Source: Echiichthys vipera | Taxonomy: Eukaryota; Chordata; Actinopteri; Perciformes; Trachinidae | Reading direction: 5' to 3' | Assembly (NCBI GenBank): GCA_963691815.1 | Contig: OY829653.1 | Coordinates: 31,227,750 to 31,291,749 of the forward strand | Length of the DNA stretch: 64,000 nt | Shown: positions 17,625 through 28,639 of the stretch, one piece after another | Position numbering within the stretch: position 1 is the first letter of the stretch | How the letters are laid out: every line of letters starts with the position of its first letter | Translations under genes and position numbers: made by a program | The notes under the pieces: generated by a model | The model's database searches: none | Seen by the model: the letters and a program-made list of their open reading frames with translations, nothing else | What the model was told of the DNA's origin: nothing

Positions 17625-18098
17625 TGTCGTGGAAATTTTCTGCTCTTGATGAAGAATGAAATAATGAATTCGTGTCGGCCGACAAAGTTTTATTTTCTTT
17701 GCAAAGAAAAGGTCAATCGACATGCGCGCGGTTCGAATGAGGAAAGACAAGTGAGCAAAAGAAACGTTGAACATTTATACCTGACGAAAGCCCACCCCTG
17801 TGAATGTGTATTACATCCTTTGTCTTACTGTGGGGTTGACCAGCCCAGACATCCTGCCGTATAATTAACAGGTCTGATCAACACAGTTTCAGAATACACA
17901 AGGGTTGAATACATCATGAGACAGTGAGCAGTTGACTGTCTCTGAAACGTGAAATGCAATTACAAGGTCTAGACTTTAAAATACACAAATGAGTGAATAA
18001 TAAAAAGAGGGATCTGATATCTTGGGGGGGGACACCTTCTGTTCTGTCTGTCTGAAAGGCTTCTCAAGGAAGAAGGAATATTCAAATTTACCATTACA
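17625..18098 (-). repeat. ERV 5' LTR
   Basis: 474 bp, identical by eye to the LTR at 10,481-10,954. The minus-strand TATAAA at 17,779-17,774 would direct transcription of the provirus, and an AATAAA lies at 17,694-17,689. Identical LTRs normally indicate very recent insertion or gene conversion. Confidence 0.95.
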
Positions 18099-18102
18099 GT
18101 AG
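18099..18102. repeat. Target-site duplication GTAG (right)
   Basis: Matches GTAG at 10,477-10,480 on the other side of the provirus. Confidence 0.9.
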
Positions 18103-18761
18103 TTACCAAGGAAAATGTATGCAATCTTTTTTTTTAACCAATCTTCCATTTCAACAGTCTCATATAAAATACATACATTACGAGTATATTACTAATTGTC
18201 TATGCCAACTACCTTTATGACCATAGGTGTGTAGACACTGGAGCATATTGCTATCATACTGTACTATGGTAGTTGATACTTGAATTTAGTTGGATTTATA
18301 TAAATAAATACTTTACAAATTAAGAGAAAGATTATGGTTTTTGTTCAGTTTTGAAAACGTCAACATGTCTCACCTTATTCTTCGAGACACCTCTCCTTAA
18401 TTAAAACCACAATGCTTTTTTACTATTGAGCTTGCCAGACCACGTGTCATGCATTCTGGGGGGTGATGGAAACTCAGGTGATTGAAACAGTAGTCTGGCT
18501 GTTAACTTAGTACTTATCTGCCAAGGGCACACACAAACGAACACAAACACAGAAAAGGACAACAAATGAACAGGTAAAGGAGATTGCAGCGAATCCATGC
18601 TGAGGCAAATTGAACATTCAGGCAAAGGCGGGGTATGTGGAAAATATGGATTGAAAGGGCTAGACCCATACAAACACTCGGAGTGGACGTCTGATCTGAA
18701 GGTCCTGCATTACATGTATGAAGGTGAAATGCATATAACATACAAAGATACAAACTACATA
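18103..18761. other. Intergenic, no gene seen
   Basis: AT-rich sequence between the provirus and the next LINE. No coding or repeat structure is recognised. Confidence 0.45.
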
Positions 18762-19139
18762 TAAGATAAGATATTCCTTTATTAGTCCCACAGAGGGTAC
18801 ATTTCTTATTCACAGAAGCAAAGTGGACAGCAAACATATAGGAAGCATCAAAAAGAAACATTAAATTGAGGAAAAAATATAGAAAAGAAATATGAGCAGT
18901 GCTGGTTGTACAGTTTGACAGCTGCAGGAAGGAAAGACCTGTGATAGTGCTCAGTGACACACTTTGGGTGACGTAGCCTGTCGCTGAAGGAGCTCTCCAG
19001 TGCTGTTAATGTTTCCCGCAGGGGGTGGGAGTCATTCTCCATCATGGATGACAGCTTTGCTATCCTTCTCTCTCCCACCACCTCCACAGAGTTGAGGGGG
19101 CTTCCCGGGACAGAGCTGGCCTTTCTGATTAGTCTGTCA
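18762..19139 (-). mobile_element. L2/CR1-type LINE, 3' end
   Basis: On the minus strand the sequence encodes the typical last part of fish LINE ORF2 (residues of the form SFSDRLRHPKCVTEHYHRSF, then LPAAVKLYNQ), followed by a 3' UTR. The UTR ends in a tail near 18,762-18,800 (GGGACTAATAAAGGAATATC on the minus strand). The element is 5'-truncated to under 400 bp, as is usual for LINEs. The frame is open from 19,087 to 18,848. Confidence 0.75.
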
Positions 19140-19252
19140 GATATTTACATGTCAGTCAAGGTTTACATTCCAAAATGACAGCTTCAAAACAACACTCAGG
19201 CACATATCGGTCAGAGCACAGCATATAACCACAATCTTATCAAGTAGTCCAA

Positions 19253-20163
19253 TATCTACTGTTTGACTCTCACCAGCCCCTGGAACACAGGCTTGGAGTT
19301 ATCAGAACCCTGCAACACAGAGCTGATAACGTACCCACCAGCTCACAGGCCCAAGGGGAAGAACGCAAGCACCTGAGAGGCGCCCTCACAACTTGTGGCT
19401 ACCCCAGCTGGACCTTTGTGAAAATGGCAGCTGCTTCCAGAAAGAAAAACAAAATGGTTGAAAAAAAAAAACCAAGAGAAACAACAGAGTCATTCCGTAT
19501 GTGGCTGGGGTATCAGAGAAACTCAGGAGGATCTTCAACAAACACTGCATCCCTGTGTATGTCAAACCCGGTAACACACTCAGACAGAGACTAGTTCATC
19601 CCAAGAACAGAACACCACACACCCACAAAAGCAATCTGGTTTATGCTGTTCAATGCAACGAGGAATGCAAAAATCTCTACATTGGAGAAACAAAACAACC
19701 ACTGCATAAACGCATGGCCCAACACAGGAGAGCTAACTCCTCAGGCCTGAACTCTTACATCTCAAGGAGAAAGCCCGCTCCTTTGATGACAACAATGTCC
19801 ACATCCTGGACAGAGAGGACAGATGGTTTGAAAGAGGAGTAAAAGAAGCCATCTATGTAAAAGTAGAGAAACCATCGCTAAACAGAGGAGGAGATCTGAG
19901 ACACCACTTATCTCCAATTTACAATGCAGCCCTTTCATCCATTCCCAGGAGATTCAACAATCTAACCTCAAAGAACAACTGTTCACAATTCGCCTCCTGT
20001 GACTCCAACGACTCAATAGAGCACTAACAAAGTCCAAACTAACTTCACACCAACGACTGTCACTCTAACGACGGTCGTTGGCACTTGAAGCACAAGGGTT
20101 CCAGTGACATCATCGGCCTTGTGAAAGGTTAAATACCTGGATCTCCACACCAGTTAGTTGGAC
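19253..20163 (+). mobile_element. Penelope-like element, C-terminal part with GIY-YIG
   Basis: A 5'-truncated Penelope-like retroelement. The coding frame 19,501-19,842 contains RRIFNKHCIPVYVKPGNTLR, then NLVYAVQCNEECKNLYIGET and LHKRMAQHRR. This is the GIY-YIG endonuclease that nicks target DNA in these elements. The C-terminus continues after a frame break near 19,785 (DREDRWFERGVKEAIYVKVE, then LNRGGDLRHHLSP), to a stop near 20,027. The stretch 19,253-19,500 encodes the RT-to-endonuclease linker (LEHRLGVIRTLQHRADNVPT). The 3' UTR includes GGTTAAATACCTGGATCTCC. The RT domain is absent. Confidence 0.83.
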
Positions 20164-20225
20164 CAGGGGGAGCAGATAGAGGGTGGGGCCCAGCATCAAG
20201 CCCTGAGCAACACCGCAGGTGATGT

Positions 20226-20494
20226 TTTGAGTTTATGATTTTGCTTTGCCCAGGGCCACATGCTCGGTTCTTTCGGTCAGATATGAGGTGAACCAGTTGT
20301 CTGCGTTTTCTGAGAGTCCAATGGTGTACTGCAGACGGTGGAGGAGAATATTGTGGTCAACCGTTTCAAACGCAGCTGTTAGGTCCAGGAGGATTAATAG
20401 AGATGGGGGACCAGTATCTGCTTCCATCAGAAGGTCATTGGTCCCCCTGACCAAGGCTGTTTCTGTGCTATGGCCAGGGTGGAAACCAGACGGA
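20226..20494 (-). pseudogene. L2-type LINE ORF2, RT segment (downstream piece)
   Basis: The minus-strand frame 20,454-20,233 encodes TNDLLMEADTGPPSLLILLD, then LTAAFETVDHNILLHRL, the palm region of an L2-clade reverse transcriptase (LDLTAAFDTVDH is the family form). It ends at 20,226, next to the Penelope 3' end. The upstream half of the RT resumes at 21,682 on the far side of two inserted Harbinger-type elements, so this is one LINE split in two. Confidence 0.83.
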
Positions 20495-21120
20495 GGGCGC
20501 TCTCACACTGTCCGCCCGTACCTTGCCCGGGCTTTAGGGTACTTGTCCCCCCCTCCCTCTCCCCCCGCTGGCCAGCCCGTTTGTACTCACACTGCCTGGG
20601 CCTCGCGCAAATGCTTCTTGCCTGTCCATACGTCATCACACCACAACACGTCACACGCATTGATGACATCATCGCGATGCGTCGCTTTGTTTACAAATCT
20701 TTCCATAGACCTCTGAGTTTTTGTGCGTCTTGTCCGGCTGTTTTTGAATATTTTCATCCGACCAAATCTGCAGTAAACACTCCACCTCCGCATCACACCA
20801 ACGTGAACCTTTCGCCGCCATTGTTGTTGTTGTTAAATGTCCGTGCATGGTCTTTTTTTTTTTTTCTATGTCCGAACAGGCGCACATAAATGACGTGAGA
20901 GCCGCCGTAGGCGTCATGCTCGTGCCCGACACGTGCGCACGCTCGTGCTCGTACATGTGCAAACGCGCTCTACAAAAGCCCACCTCACTCAAACGGGCTG
21001 TGGATGGCCAGCTGGCCGCAGCTAGGTGCGGAGCGGTTGCACTCACACTGGTCAAACGCACTAGGCTTTACCCACAAAACCTGTTTTGGCCCGGTGCGGA
21101 AGGACAGTGTGAGTGCGCCC
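20495..21120 (-). mobile_element. Harbinger-type MITE, copy A
   Basis: 626 bp with GGGCGCTCTCACACTGTCC at the left and GGACAGTGTGAGTGCGCCC at the right as inverted termini. It has internal CTCACACTG motifs and contains an intact 50-codon Myb/SANT-like frame on the minus strand (20,821-20,669). It is inserted in an L2 LINE. The flanks, GGA on the left of copy A and TGA on the right of copy B, fit a 3-bp duplication with one change. Copy B follows with no spacer. Confidence 0.85.
20669..20821 (-). pseudogene. Myb/SANT-like N-terminal fragment in MITE copy A
   Basis: 50 codons from an ATG in a good context (AACAATGGCGGCG-like in the family). The frame reads GSRWCDAEVECLLQIWSDEN and later KNSEVYGKICKQ. 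The W..AEV..LL.IW.DE.I..Q......N..VY..I pattern matches the Myb/SANT-like DNA-binding domain of the second protein of PIF/Harbinger transposons, which partners the transposase. Only the first helices remain before a stop, so it is a relic coding exon and probably not a functional gene. Confidence 0.65.
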
Positions 21121-21681
21121 TTAGGGTACTTGTCCCCCCCTCCCTCTCCCCCCGCTGGCCAGTCCATTTGTACTCACACTGCCTGGGCCTCGAGCAAATC
21201 CTTCTTGCCTGTCCATACGTCATCACGCCGTAACACATCACACGCATTGATTGACATCATCGCGATGCGTCGCTTTGTTTTCAAATCTTTACATAGACCT
21301 CTGAGTTTTTGTGCGTCTTGTCCGACGGTTTTTAAATATTTTCATCCAACCAAATCTGCAGTAAATACTCCACCTCCGCAACACACCAACGTGAACCTTT
21401 CGCCACCATTGTTGTTGTTGTTAAATGCCTGCGCATGGTCCCTCCTTCTTTTCTCTATGTCCCAACAGGCGCACATAAAATGACGTCAGAGCCGCCGTAG
21501 GCCTCGTGCTCGTACACGTGCGCACGCTTGTGCTCGTACATGTGCAAACACGCTTCACAAAAGCCCACCTTTCTCAAGCGGGGCGTGAACGGCCAGCTGG
21601 CCGCAGCTAGGCGCGGTCGAACTATGCTTTACCCGTAAAACCTGTTTTGGCCCGGTACAGAAGGACAGTGTGAGTGCGCCC
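21121..21681 (-). mobile_element. Harbinger-type MITE, copy B (left end missing)
   Basis: Starts inside the family consensus at TTAGGGTACTTGTCC, immediately after copy A ends, so about 50 bp of its left terminus is absent. It ends with GGACAGTGTGAGTGCGCCC. Its Myb-like frame is broken by an early stop after about 25 codons. The head-to-tail junction suggests either insertion of one copy into the end of the other or unequal exchange. Confidence 0.82.
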
Positions 21682-22570
21682 TGAAACTTCTCAAAAAGGT
21701 TATTGACTCTGAGATGTTCTTGAAGTTGTGCAGCAACTGTTTTTTTCCAGAACCTTTGACAGAAATGGAAGATTGGATATGGGCCTGTAATTGGGGTAGT
21801 TTTTTCAGTAGTGGTCTGATGAAAGCAGCTTTTAACACGGATGGGACATGGCTGGCCATAGAGAGAGATGGCAGAGAGGTTGACCTTTAGCAAGGTTGAA
21901 GGAAAGGGGTCCAGGGCACATGTCAACGGCTTAATTCCTCTGACGACATCCTCCACCTCTTCCTGTGTTAAATCAAAGAAGGTGCAGAGAGGATGGACAA
22001 TCTCAGATGGCAGGTCGGCAGTTGAGGAGGGCAGGACAGCAGTGGAGAGGTGTGAGTGGATGTTATTAACTTTTGATGTGGAGAGGGTTTGAGAAGGTGA
22101 TTAATTGTTGAGAAAAGGTGTTTGGAGTTACCGGGCTATTGTTGATGATGTTGGAATAAAACCTGGACCATGCGTCTCTCAGAGCCTCTGCGTACGCCTT
22201 TGTGTGCTCCCTTTATGCCTGTTTGTGAACAGTTAGTCCAGAGGCCTTGAGCCGGGGCGCAAGGGGCACATCCGGCCACCTTTAACTTTTGCAGCTCGCA
22301 GGTGTACCAGGGTGCTGAGTGGGAGAAGGAGACTGACCTGGTTTCTAAGGGGGCGTTGAGGTCCAGAAGACTGCTCATGGACCACTTGTAGGAATCCACT
22401 GAGTCAGCAACTGAGAGGAAGTCAGTAGGGCCAGAGGAGAAAAGCTGAAGGTTCTGAAATGGATCTGCCGCTTGGGTTTCGTGATGGGGGATGGAAATGG
22501 CAGTTCCACAACCTTATGATCAGAAACACCAATGTCATAAACCTGCAAACCTCAGCATGACACTGAAGTC
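21682..22570 (-). pseudogene. L2-type LINE ORF2, EN C-terminus to RT
   Basis: The minus strand encodes, in order, an endonuclease end with the SDH motif (YDIGVSDHKVV, near 22,530), the linker TRSVSFSHSAPWYT (near 22,350-22,310) and RT fingers (EDVVRGIKPLTCALDPFPST, then FCQRFWKKTVAAQLQEHLR ... NNLFEKFQ, ending at 21,690). RT then resumes at 20,494 beyond the MITE pair. Several frame changes and a damaged APN/endonuclease start show that it is inactive. Confidence 0.8.
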
Positions 22571-23209
22571 CTCCTGCTGAAGGTAGGCCAAGAGAACTGC
22601 TTCCCAGAGGAGATCAAGTGTCTCAACGCCGGCAAGCCAGTGAGGTCCAGCAGCAGGCTCAGTGCACTCTCACCTGAGATTGATCCTACAATGGGTCTTA
22701 TACGTTTCGGTGGACGCTTTCACCACATGGACACCTCAAGCTTGGCTGAGATCCACCCCATCATTTTGGAGCCTAGTCACGCAGTGACAAAGCTTTGTGT
22801 TTCGTATCAAATATAGATCTCAAATTAGTTTTAAATGAGAGTAATTTTTATGACACAGGGTTTTCGCTTCATGCCCCTCAGATTTTGGCCTGAATGGTAA
22901 CCAAGGTTTGTGTAGGAGAGTGCAGAAAGTGTGTGTGTTTTGTGTACAGTGCAGTGCTTCAAGTGGGCCGGTACGCACCGGTACGCAGTACCCCCACTTC
23001 TAGATTTTCTCACAAGCTTCCAGAACCCTTTCCTTTCCTCTCCAAATCTCTCTCTCTGTGATTCATGGCAGTTAAACTACATTACCCAGGGTGCACTATG
23101 TGACACTTTAGTAAGGACCACAAGTGGAATGTCACATTAAACTCATGAACCACCGCAAAAGTTAATTTACAGATTCTAATTTTCAATACAAAATATTTCA
23201 ACTATAATA
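22571..23209. other. Unassigned; possible transposon end near 22,960
   Basis: The first 150 bp may continue the LINE. CAGTGCTTCAAGTGGGCC at 22,952-22,969, followed by a short palindromic GGTACGCACCGGTACGCAG stretch, resembles the end of a DNA transposon, but I cannot find a partner terminus. No host gene is seen. Confidence 0.35.
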
Positions 23210-23495
23210 AGAAAATTATATAATATATCATATATTGTTTTAGAATGAGCTACTCTATTTGCCCCATCTGAAACGTGATATTTACATTAATCTATCAATT
23301 ATAATCTAATGATATATTCTAAAATGGACCATTATGTATAATGAGTACTTATAAATACTTTTGTACTTTACGTACATTTTGATGCTAATAGTTTTGTATT
23401 TAATGTACTTATGTTACTTGAGTAACATTTTGAATGCAGGACTTTTGGTAGTGTTGTATTACTACTTTACTTAAGTAAAAGCTCTACCACCACTG
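23210..23495 (-). mobile_element. hAT-type non-autonomous element (MITE)
   Basis: Reading from 23,495 on the minus strand, CAGTGGTGGTAGAGC and many ACTTAAGTA/GTACTTA words match a very common fish non-autonomous hAT repeat that begins CAGTGGTGGAAAGTAAC. It has no coding capacity. The far end at about 23,210 is imprecise. Confidence 0.6.
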
Positions 23496-24949
23496 TGGAT
23501 ATTTGAATAATATTAATATTATTGTGAAAATCAGCATAATCTTTCAGTATCTTTTATTCACTGTAGAAATTCAGAATGCAGTACTTAGTGATTTTCTTAT
23601 ATCTGCCTCCCGATAGAAAAGCCAACAGGTGAATAAGGGGAGTATAGGCACTTGTTTTTTTCCCACTTAAAGCACTGGTACAGTGTCCATCAACCTCTGT
23701 TGACCCCGGTGTTTTCCCCCTCCATTCACTCATGTTTTCCTCAGACAGGTCCCACTGAGCTGTCGGCTTTTTATTCCTGTGTGTGTGATGGTCTGACAGG
23801 AGGATAGATCCCCTCAAAGGGCTATTGCATTCAGACCCCACTGTCATCCTCCAGTTTACCCTTTTCTCTTCAGGGGAAAGAGGAGAGTGGGCCTGCCACT
23901 TCCCTCCCTCACTCTCTCTAGCTGGGTACTTTCTTCTTTATCTTTCATTTCCTGCTATCTCAATTTCTTCCTCTGCAGCTTCTTTTCTGTGTCTTATGCC
24001 CTTCTCTTACCTGCATCCCTTTCTTCTTTTGCAAGGATAGTCTCTTAAAATCAATTCATACTCAGAACAATAGACATTCATTTATCGTCCTATTCTTTAT
24101 TTTACAACAGAAAAAGAACAAACAGCACCCAAACCAGTTAATCTAACAAAAACTAAATGAATAAAGCGACTGCATATTACAAGACTGCTATTCTGAGCAT
24201 CGGATTTGCAGTTTAAATACAAATTTTACCATTCTAACTACAGTAATGTAGGCTCAGTTATAAAAAACACCATATTTTTGGACATTCCTATAATAACACT
24301 ATAATATATATTAAAGCACATCATGGTGAAACACTATTACATTTGTCATCAGGGAATTCTGAATTTTAAATTTCTCTGCAGTGTGCCATGCCGTGCTTTC
24401 ACTGATTGATGTCAAATGGTTTTTCACTGTGGACTCTTGCCGTGACGAATCTCTGTCTGTAGTGGATTATCCGCAGTCTCTCATGCTTGTGAAGCCACCG
24501 AGGACGAAGACGATGAATGAGTCTCTGTGGGTCCTGACACTCCAAACTGAAAGTGATGGATGCGAACAAATGCCTCATATAAAAGCAGTGGGATTCATCC
24601 ACTCGGTTTGCCACATTAGATCTCAGTGTGTCACCATGATGTGTCTTATGAAAGTGTAGTCCATGTCCACATAGAGGATGGAGGGAATAATGCTTCATAC
24701 ACAGACATTTAGAGTGCATTAACAGAGACCCACATGCCATGCAAGTGTCTTTTTATTTTTATTTAACTATAAAGATGCACAGAAAATCAGGACTCTTTTT
24801 CCCTTCTGATTTTAAGCTCTTGTTTAGGCGGAGGAATTCAGAGTGGCTGCATACAGTGACATACCACCCAGGTACCATTTTAGAGTGTGGAATAGAAAAC
24901 AAGATCTAATAAAAGTATGTTCAGCTATGTCAGTGCTTAACACAAAATT
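23496..24949. other. Intergenic, no gene seen
   Basis: Mostly unique-looking sequence with a pyrimidine-rich stretch at 23,870-24,040. Short frames on both strands at 24,381-24,740 overlap each other and have no family motif. Confidence 0.4.
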
Positions 24950-25120
24950 GGAAAACAGAATAGAACTACTTTATTGATCCCAAGCTGGGAAATTGCAGTA
25001 ATATATAAAATAGGTAGTAAATAGATATATTATCAGGGAAAAAAGCTGGAGAGACAGACAAACACGGATATAAATATTTACGGACTGGAGATGCAAATAA
25101 TTCAATACCCATAAACGGTC
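24950..25120 (-). repeat. L2/Rex1-type LINE 3' tail
   Basis: AGAATAGAACTACTTTATTG then ATCCCAAGCTGGGAAATTGC is the reverse complement of the 3' tail shared with the LINE at 32,236-32,285. Only the 3' UTR remains. Confidence 0.65.
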
Positions 25121-25485
25121 ACTATATGTATAGGGTCACTATTTTACAAAAGGGCATGCTGAGGTTAAAAAATGGGCTTGGTTAGGTTCTAATCTTGGTT
25201 GTCTCAGTGAAGAGATGTTCAGCCATTACATTACATATTCCATATAACAGGGATGATCCCCCTGATGTCACGTACATGTGTGACCAGGCTCAACTAGACT
25301 TGGTTGTAGCTGGCTGGCTCAAAGCCTTTGACTCTGCGTTGTGTTTAATGACGGCCAGGAGGATACACCGTTTATTCTGGACAGACTGGACAGGAACAGA
25401 ATATGTACTGGTCACATACAGGCTCGACAGGCAGCTTACGTGCAGAGCACTACAACAGAACCGCAAGTTAACATTAGCACAGAGG

Positions 25486-25493
25486 CTAACAAC
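25486..25493. repeat. hAT target-site duplication (left)
   Basis: CTAACAAC, matching CTAACAAG at 29,580-29,587 in 7 of 8 positions. Eight base pairs is the duplication length of hAT transposases. Confidence 0.75.
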
Positions 25494-25639
25494 CAGGGTT
25501 CTAAATGTACACGCGCCAACCTGCCAATTGCAGGTTAAAATTCATTTTGGCAAATGTTAACTTACTAGCCAGTTTGTCCGGTGATGTACAATATGAGGCA
25601 TTACGTGCATGATACAAGGCTCTGTTCTCGGTCATTTAT

Positions 25640-25757
25640 ACCCGTGGCTGTACTTCCTACATTTTCCATGAACACTTTGCTGTATTGCTATGTGATGACG
25701 TTTCATGAGCCCATTGGCTGTGCGCAGTTTGCAGTGAAACCAGTGTGAGAAACCATG
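25640..25757 (+). promoter_or_regulatory. Possible hAT promoter and start region
   Basis: An inverted CCAAT box (CCCATTGGCTG, 25,710-25,720) lies 40 bp before ACCATGG (ATG 25,755-25,757), a near-ideal vertebrate start context. A 16-codon frame follows and stops as the minisatellite begins. The block is repeated inverted at 61,900-62,103 with the start context conserved but the frame changed. It may be the remains of a transposase first exon. Confidence 0.35.
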
Positions 25758-25796
25758 GAAACGAACGGAGTGTCCGACGGAAAACACAAGGAAGAA

Positions 25797-26790
25797 AAAG
25801 TTTAAACTAAATGACTAAAGAGGAGGGAGTTAGCTAATGTTAGTAAAGAAAAAGGTTCAGATTCAACTAAATGACAACAGAGGAGGGAGTTAGCCAACGC
25901 TAGTAAAGGCTAAAAATTCAGATTAAACTAAACGACTAGAGGAGGGAGTTAGCTAACGTTAGTAAAGTAAAGTCAAAAGTTCAGATTTAACTAAATGACT
26001 AAAGGAGGGAGTTAGCTAACGTTAGTAAAGTAAAGTCAAAAGTTCAGATTAAACTAAATGACTAAAGAGGAGAGAGTTAGCTTACGTTAGTAAAGTCAAA
26101 AGTTCAGATTAAACTAAACGACTATAGAGGAGGGAGTTAGCTAACGTGAGTAAAGTAAAGTCCGAAGTTTAGATTTAACTACATGACTAAATAGGACGGA
26201 GATAGCTAATGTTAGTAAAGTAAAGTCAAAAGTTCAGATTAAACTAAATGACTAAAGGAGGGAGTTAGCTTACGTTAGTTAAGTAAAGTCAAAAGTTCAG
26301 ATTAAATTAAATGACTAAAAGAGGAAATTAGCTAACGTAAGTTAAGTAAAGTCAAAAGTTCCGATTAAACTAAATGACTAAAGAGAAGGGAGTTAGCTAT
26401 TGTTGGTAAAGAAAAAAGTTCCGATTAAACTAAACGACTAAAGAGGAGGGAGTTAGCTAACGTTAGTAAAGTCAAAAGTTCAGATTTAACTAAATGACTA
26501 AAGAGGAGGGAGTAAGCTAACGTTAGTAAAGTAAAGTCAAAACTTCAGATTTAACTAAATGACTAAAGGAGGGAGCTAGCTAACGTTAGTTAGGTAAAGT
26601 CAAAAGTTCAGATTAAACTAAATGACTAAAGGAGGGAGTTAGCTAACGTTAGTAATGTAAAGTCAAAAGTTCCGATTAAACTAAATGACTATAGAGAAGG
26701 GAGTTAGCTAATGTTATTTAAGAAAAAAGTTCTGATTAAACTAAACGACTAAAGGAGGGAGTTAGCCAACGTTAGTTAAGTAAAGTAAGA
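25797..26790 (+). repeat. Minisatellite, ~63-66 bp unit, array 1
   Basis: About 16 copies of a unit of the form TTCAGATTAAACTAAATGAC-TAAAGAGGAGGGAGTTAGCT-AACGTTAGTAAAGTAAAGTC-AAAAG. Length varies by loss of the GTAAA, AAGTC or AGAG elements, and there are point changes between copies. It lies inside the hAT-like element. The same unit forms arrays at 53,990-55,190 and, inverted, at 60,731-61,900. Confidence 0.95.
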
Positions 26791-27144
26791 ATGTCAACGC
26801 CACGTCCCGCTAAGGGGCAGGAGGAACCCTTCAACCCTTCAATATCTACAGTACATTTATGACCCACTCTGCCCTCCCCGAGCAGAAACAGTTTACCAGA
26901 GGCGTATCCTGTGCAAAAATTAAGTTGGCTTTATTACAATATGTAGATAAAACATAGGCCTGAGGCAATCACCACAACAATCTCATTGGGTGGTTAAAGT
27001 CAATCAAGTTCTCCTCACAATAAGGGCAGGTCAGCGGTACACAGCAACTATAAGATGACTGTAGGAGACAGAAAAAGGGAGACAGCAACTCTACCACCAC
27101 ACACATGCACTACACGCGAAATCACACTAAACACACTACACTTG

Positions 27145-27673
27145 GGGCGCACTCCCACTGTCCATCCGTACTGTGCCCCGTGCTTTAGGGTACTTGCCCC
27201 CCCTCTATCTCCCCCCGCGGCCCAGGCCCGTTTGTACTCAACCTACCTGGGCCTCGGTGAATGCTTCTTGCTGCCTATACGTCATCACGCCGTAACACGT
27301 CACACGCATTGATTGACGTCATCGCGATGCGTCGCTTTGTTTACAAGTCTTTCCATAGACCTCAGAGTTTTTGTGCGTCTTGTCCGACTGTTTTTGAATA
27401 TTTTCATCTGACCAAATCGGCAGTAAACACTCCACCTCCGCATCACACCAATGTGAACCTTTTGCCGCCATTGTTTTAAATGTCTGCGCATGGTCCCTCC
27501 TTTTTTCCATGTCCCAACAGGCGCACATAAAATGACCTCTCCCAAACAGGCCATGACCGGCAAGCGTACCGCTCCTAGTCACGGTACGGTTGCACTCACA
27601 CTGGTCAAAGGAACTAGACTTTAGCCGTGAAACGTGCTTGGGTACGTTATGGATGGACAGTGTGAGAGCGCCC
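27145..27673 (-). mobile_element. Harbinger-type MITE, copy C
   Basis: 529 bp with GGGCGCACTCCCACTGTCC and GGACAGTGTGAGAGCGCCC as termini. The flanking trinucleotides are TTG at the left and TTA at the right. It contains an intact copy of the 50-codon Myb/SANT-like frame at 27,471-27,319 on the minus strand, with small residue changes from copy A. Confidence 0.87.
27319..27471 (-). pseudogene. Myb/SANT-like N-terminal fragment in MITE copy C
   Basis: A 50-codon frame with GSHWCDAEVECLLPIWSDEN and later KNSEVYGKTCKQ, colinear with copy A. It is the same truncated DNA-binding domain, ending at the same stop. Being intact in two of the copies does not show function, because other copies are shifted or stopped. 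Confidence 0.6.
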
Positions 27674-28124
27674 TTAAGTTCTATTTACATATGCTTTATC
27701 GCGCTGAATTACATGCAGTGTCACGATCAAATATACACACCACTAGAGTGTCACCCGTGCAGTCCCAACACAGAAGGAAGCTGTGTGTCAATGTGGACCC
27801 GGCCTTGTCACAGAGTCAAACTGTAGATACAACAGAAAACAGGAACATTAAATGACATCGCCATCCAAATGACTACCACCCAGGACATCAGGTATGGCAG
27901 AAAATATACACTAATTGTCTCAAGCCTACAAATCAAATAAAAAGAAGAGTAAATTAACAGTAGAAAGCAGTGGCAGGCCTGGTCCTTTAAAGAAAACACA
28001 AAAATGCATTAGTTTGGCAGCCCAAAGTTCAAGATATTGCACATAAGTAAAACACTAAAAAAGGTAATAAAAATATAAGCCTACTTTGTAAGGGTACACA
28101 AACTACCATAATTAATAATGCGAG

Positions 28125-28342
28125 AGTGGTGATGCCTGTTGCTGTGGTCCTGTGGTCCTGTATGAAGGTCTCCGCTGATGGTGTTAGTGCCTGCTGCTGT
28201 GGACCTGATTGTTGGCCTCTGCTGATCGTGGTGGTGCTTGCTGCCGTGGTCCTGTGTGCTGGTCCCTGCTGATGGTGGTGATGCCTGCTGCCCTGGTCCT
28301 GTGTGCAGGTCTCTGCTGATCGTGGTGGTGCCTGCTGACGCT
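28125..28342 (+). repeat. ~50-bp tandem repeat (about four copies)
   Basis: Copies of GGTGGTGCCTGCTGCTGTGG-TCCTGTGTGCAGGTCTCTGC-TGATC-like sequence with several substitutions. It lies within the hAT-like element, upstream of the LINE-type tail, and may be part of that tail's untranslated region. Confidence 0.75.
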
Positions 28343-28639
28343 TCCTGCTACTTCAATAACTATTAGTCATTTATTCTGTCACTACTTTTATAAATTATAA
28401 AATCTGTAGCCATAAAAACACCATCAGTGGTATGTCTTGCTGTATCGTAGCTGCTACTGCCCCTACTCATCATTTTGTCATAATTATTTTCATTTTCATG
28501 TTCTGTCACCTTGGATGTGCGTGTTCCTGCTGTTCTGCTATGCAGACTGCCATAACATGTGGGTCATGTTCACATTACTATAGATATTGTTATAGTTACT
28601 GTTACTCGCTGGCTGCTTGCATCTCTGGAAGTGTGTCAG

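Larger units (their letters stand above)
10481..18098 (-). mobile_element. Endogenous retrovirus, gamma-type, defective, young
   Basis: A 7,618-bp provirus transcribed from the minus strand. Its parts, in retroviral order, are: 5' LTR (17,625-18,098), tRNA-Leu-type primer site, gag remnants, protease, reverse transcriptase, RNase H, integrase ends, env, polypurine tract and 3' LTR (10,481-10,954). The LTRs read identical over 474 bp and are flanked by GTAG, so insertion or recent exchange is recent. The interior is not intact. Capsid coding sequence is largely absent from gag, the integrase catalytic core is missing, and there are frame breaks in gag, pol and env. The CX6CC motif in Env and the GPY/F-type integrase tail place it with gammaretrovirus-like fish elements. 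It cannot be autonomous as read. Confidence 0.93.

Noticed and set aside
20669..20821. Domesticated Myb/SANT gene
   Set aside because: The frame is only 50 codons, ends inside the domain, sits within a MITE, and is broken in copies B, D, E and F; a relic is the simpler reading.
25797..26790. CRISPR-like array of regularly spaced repeats
   Set aside because: The whole 63-66 bp unit repeats without unique spacers, and the genome is that of a fish; it is a minisatellite.
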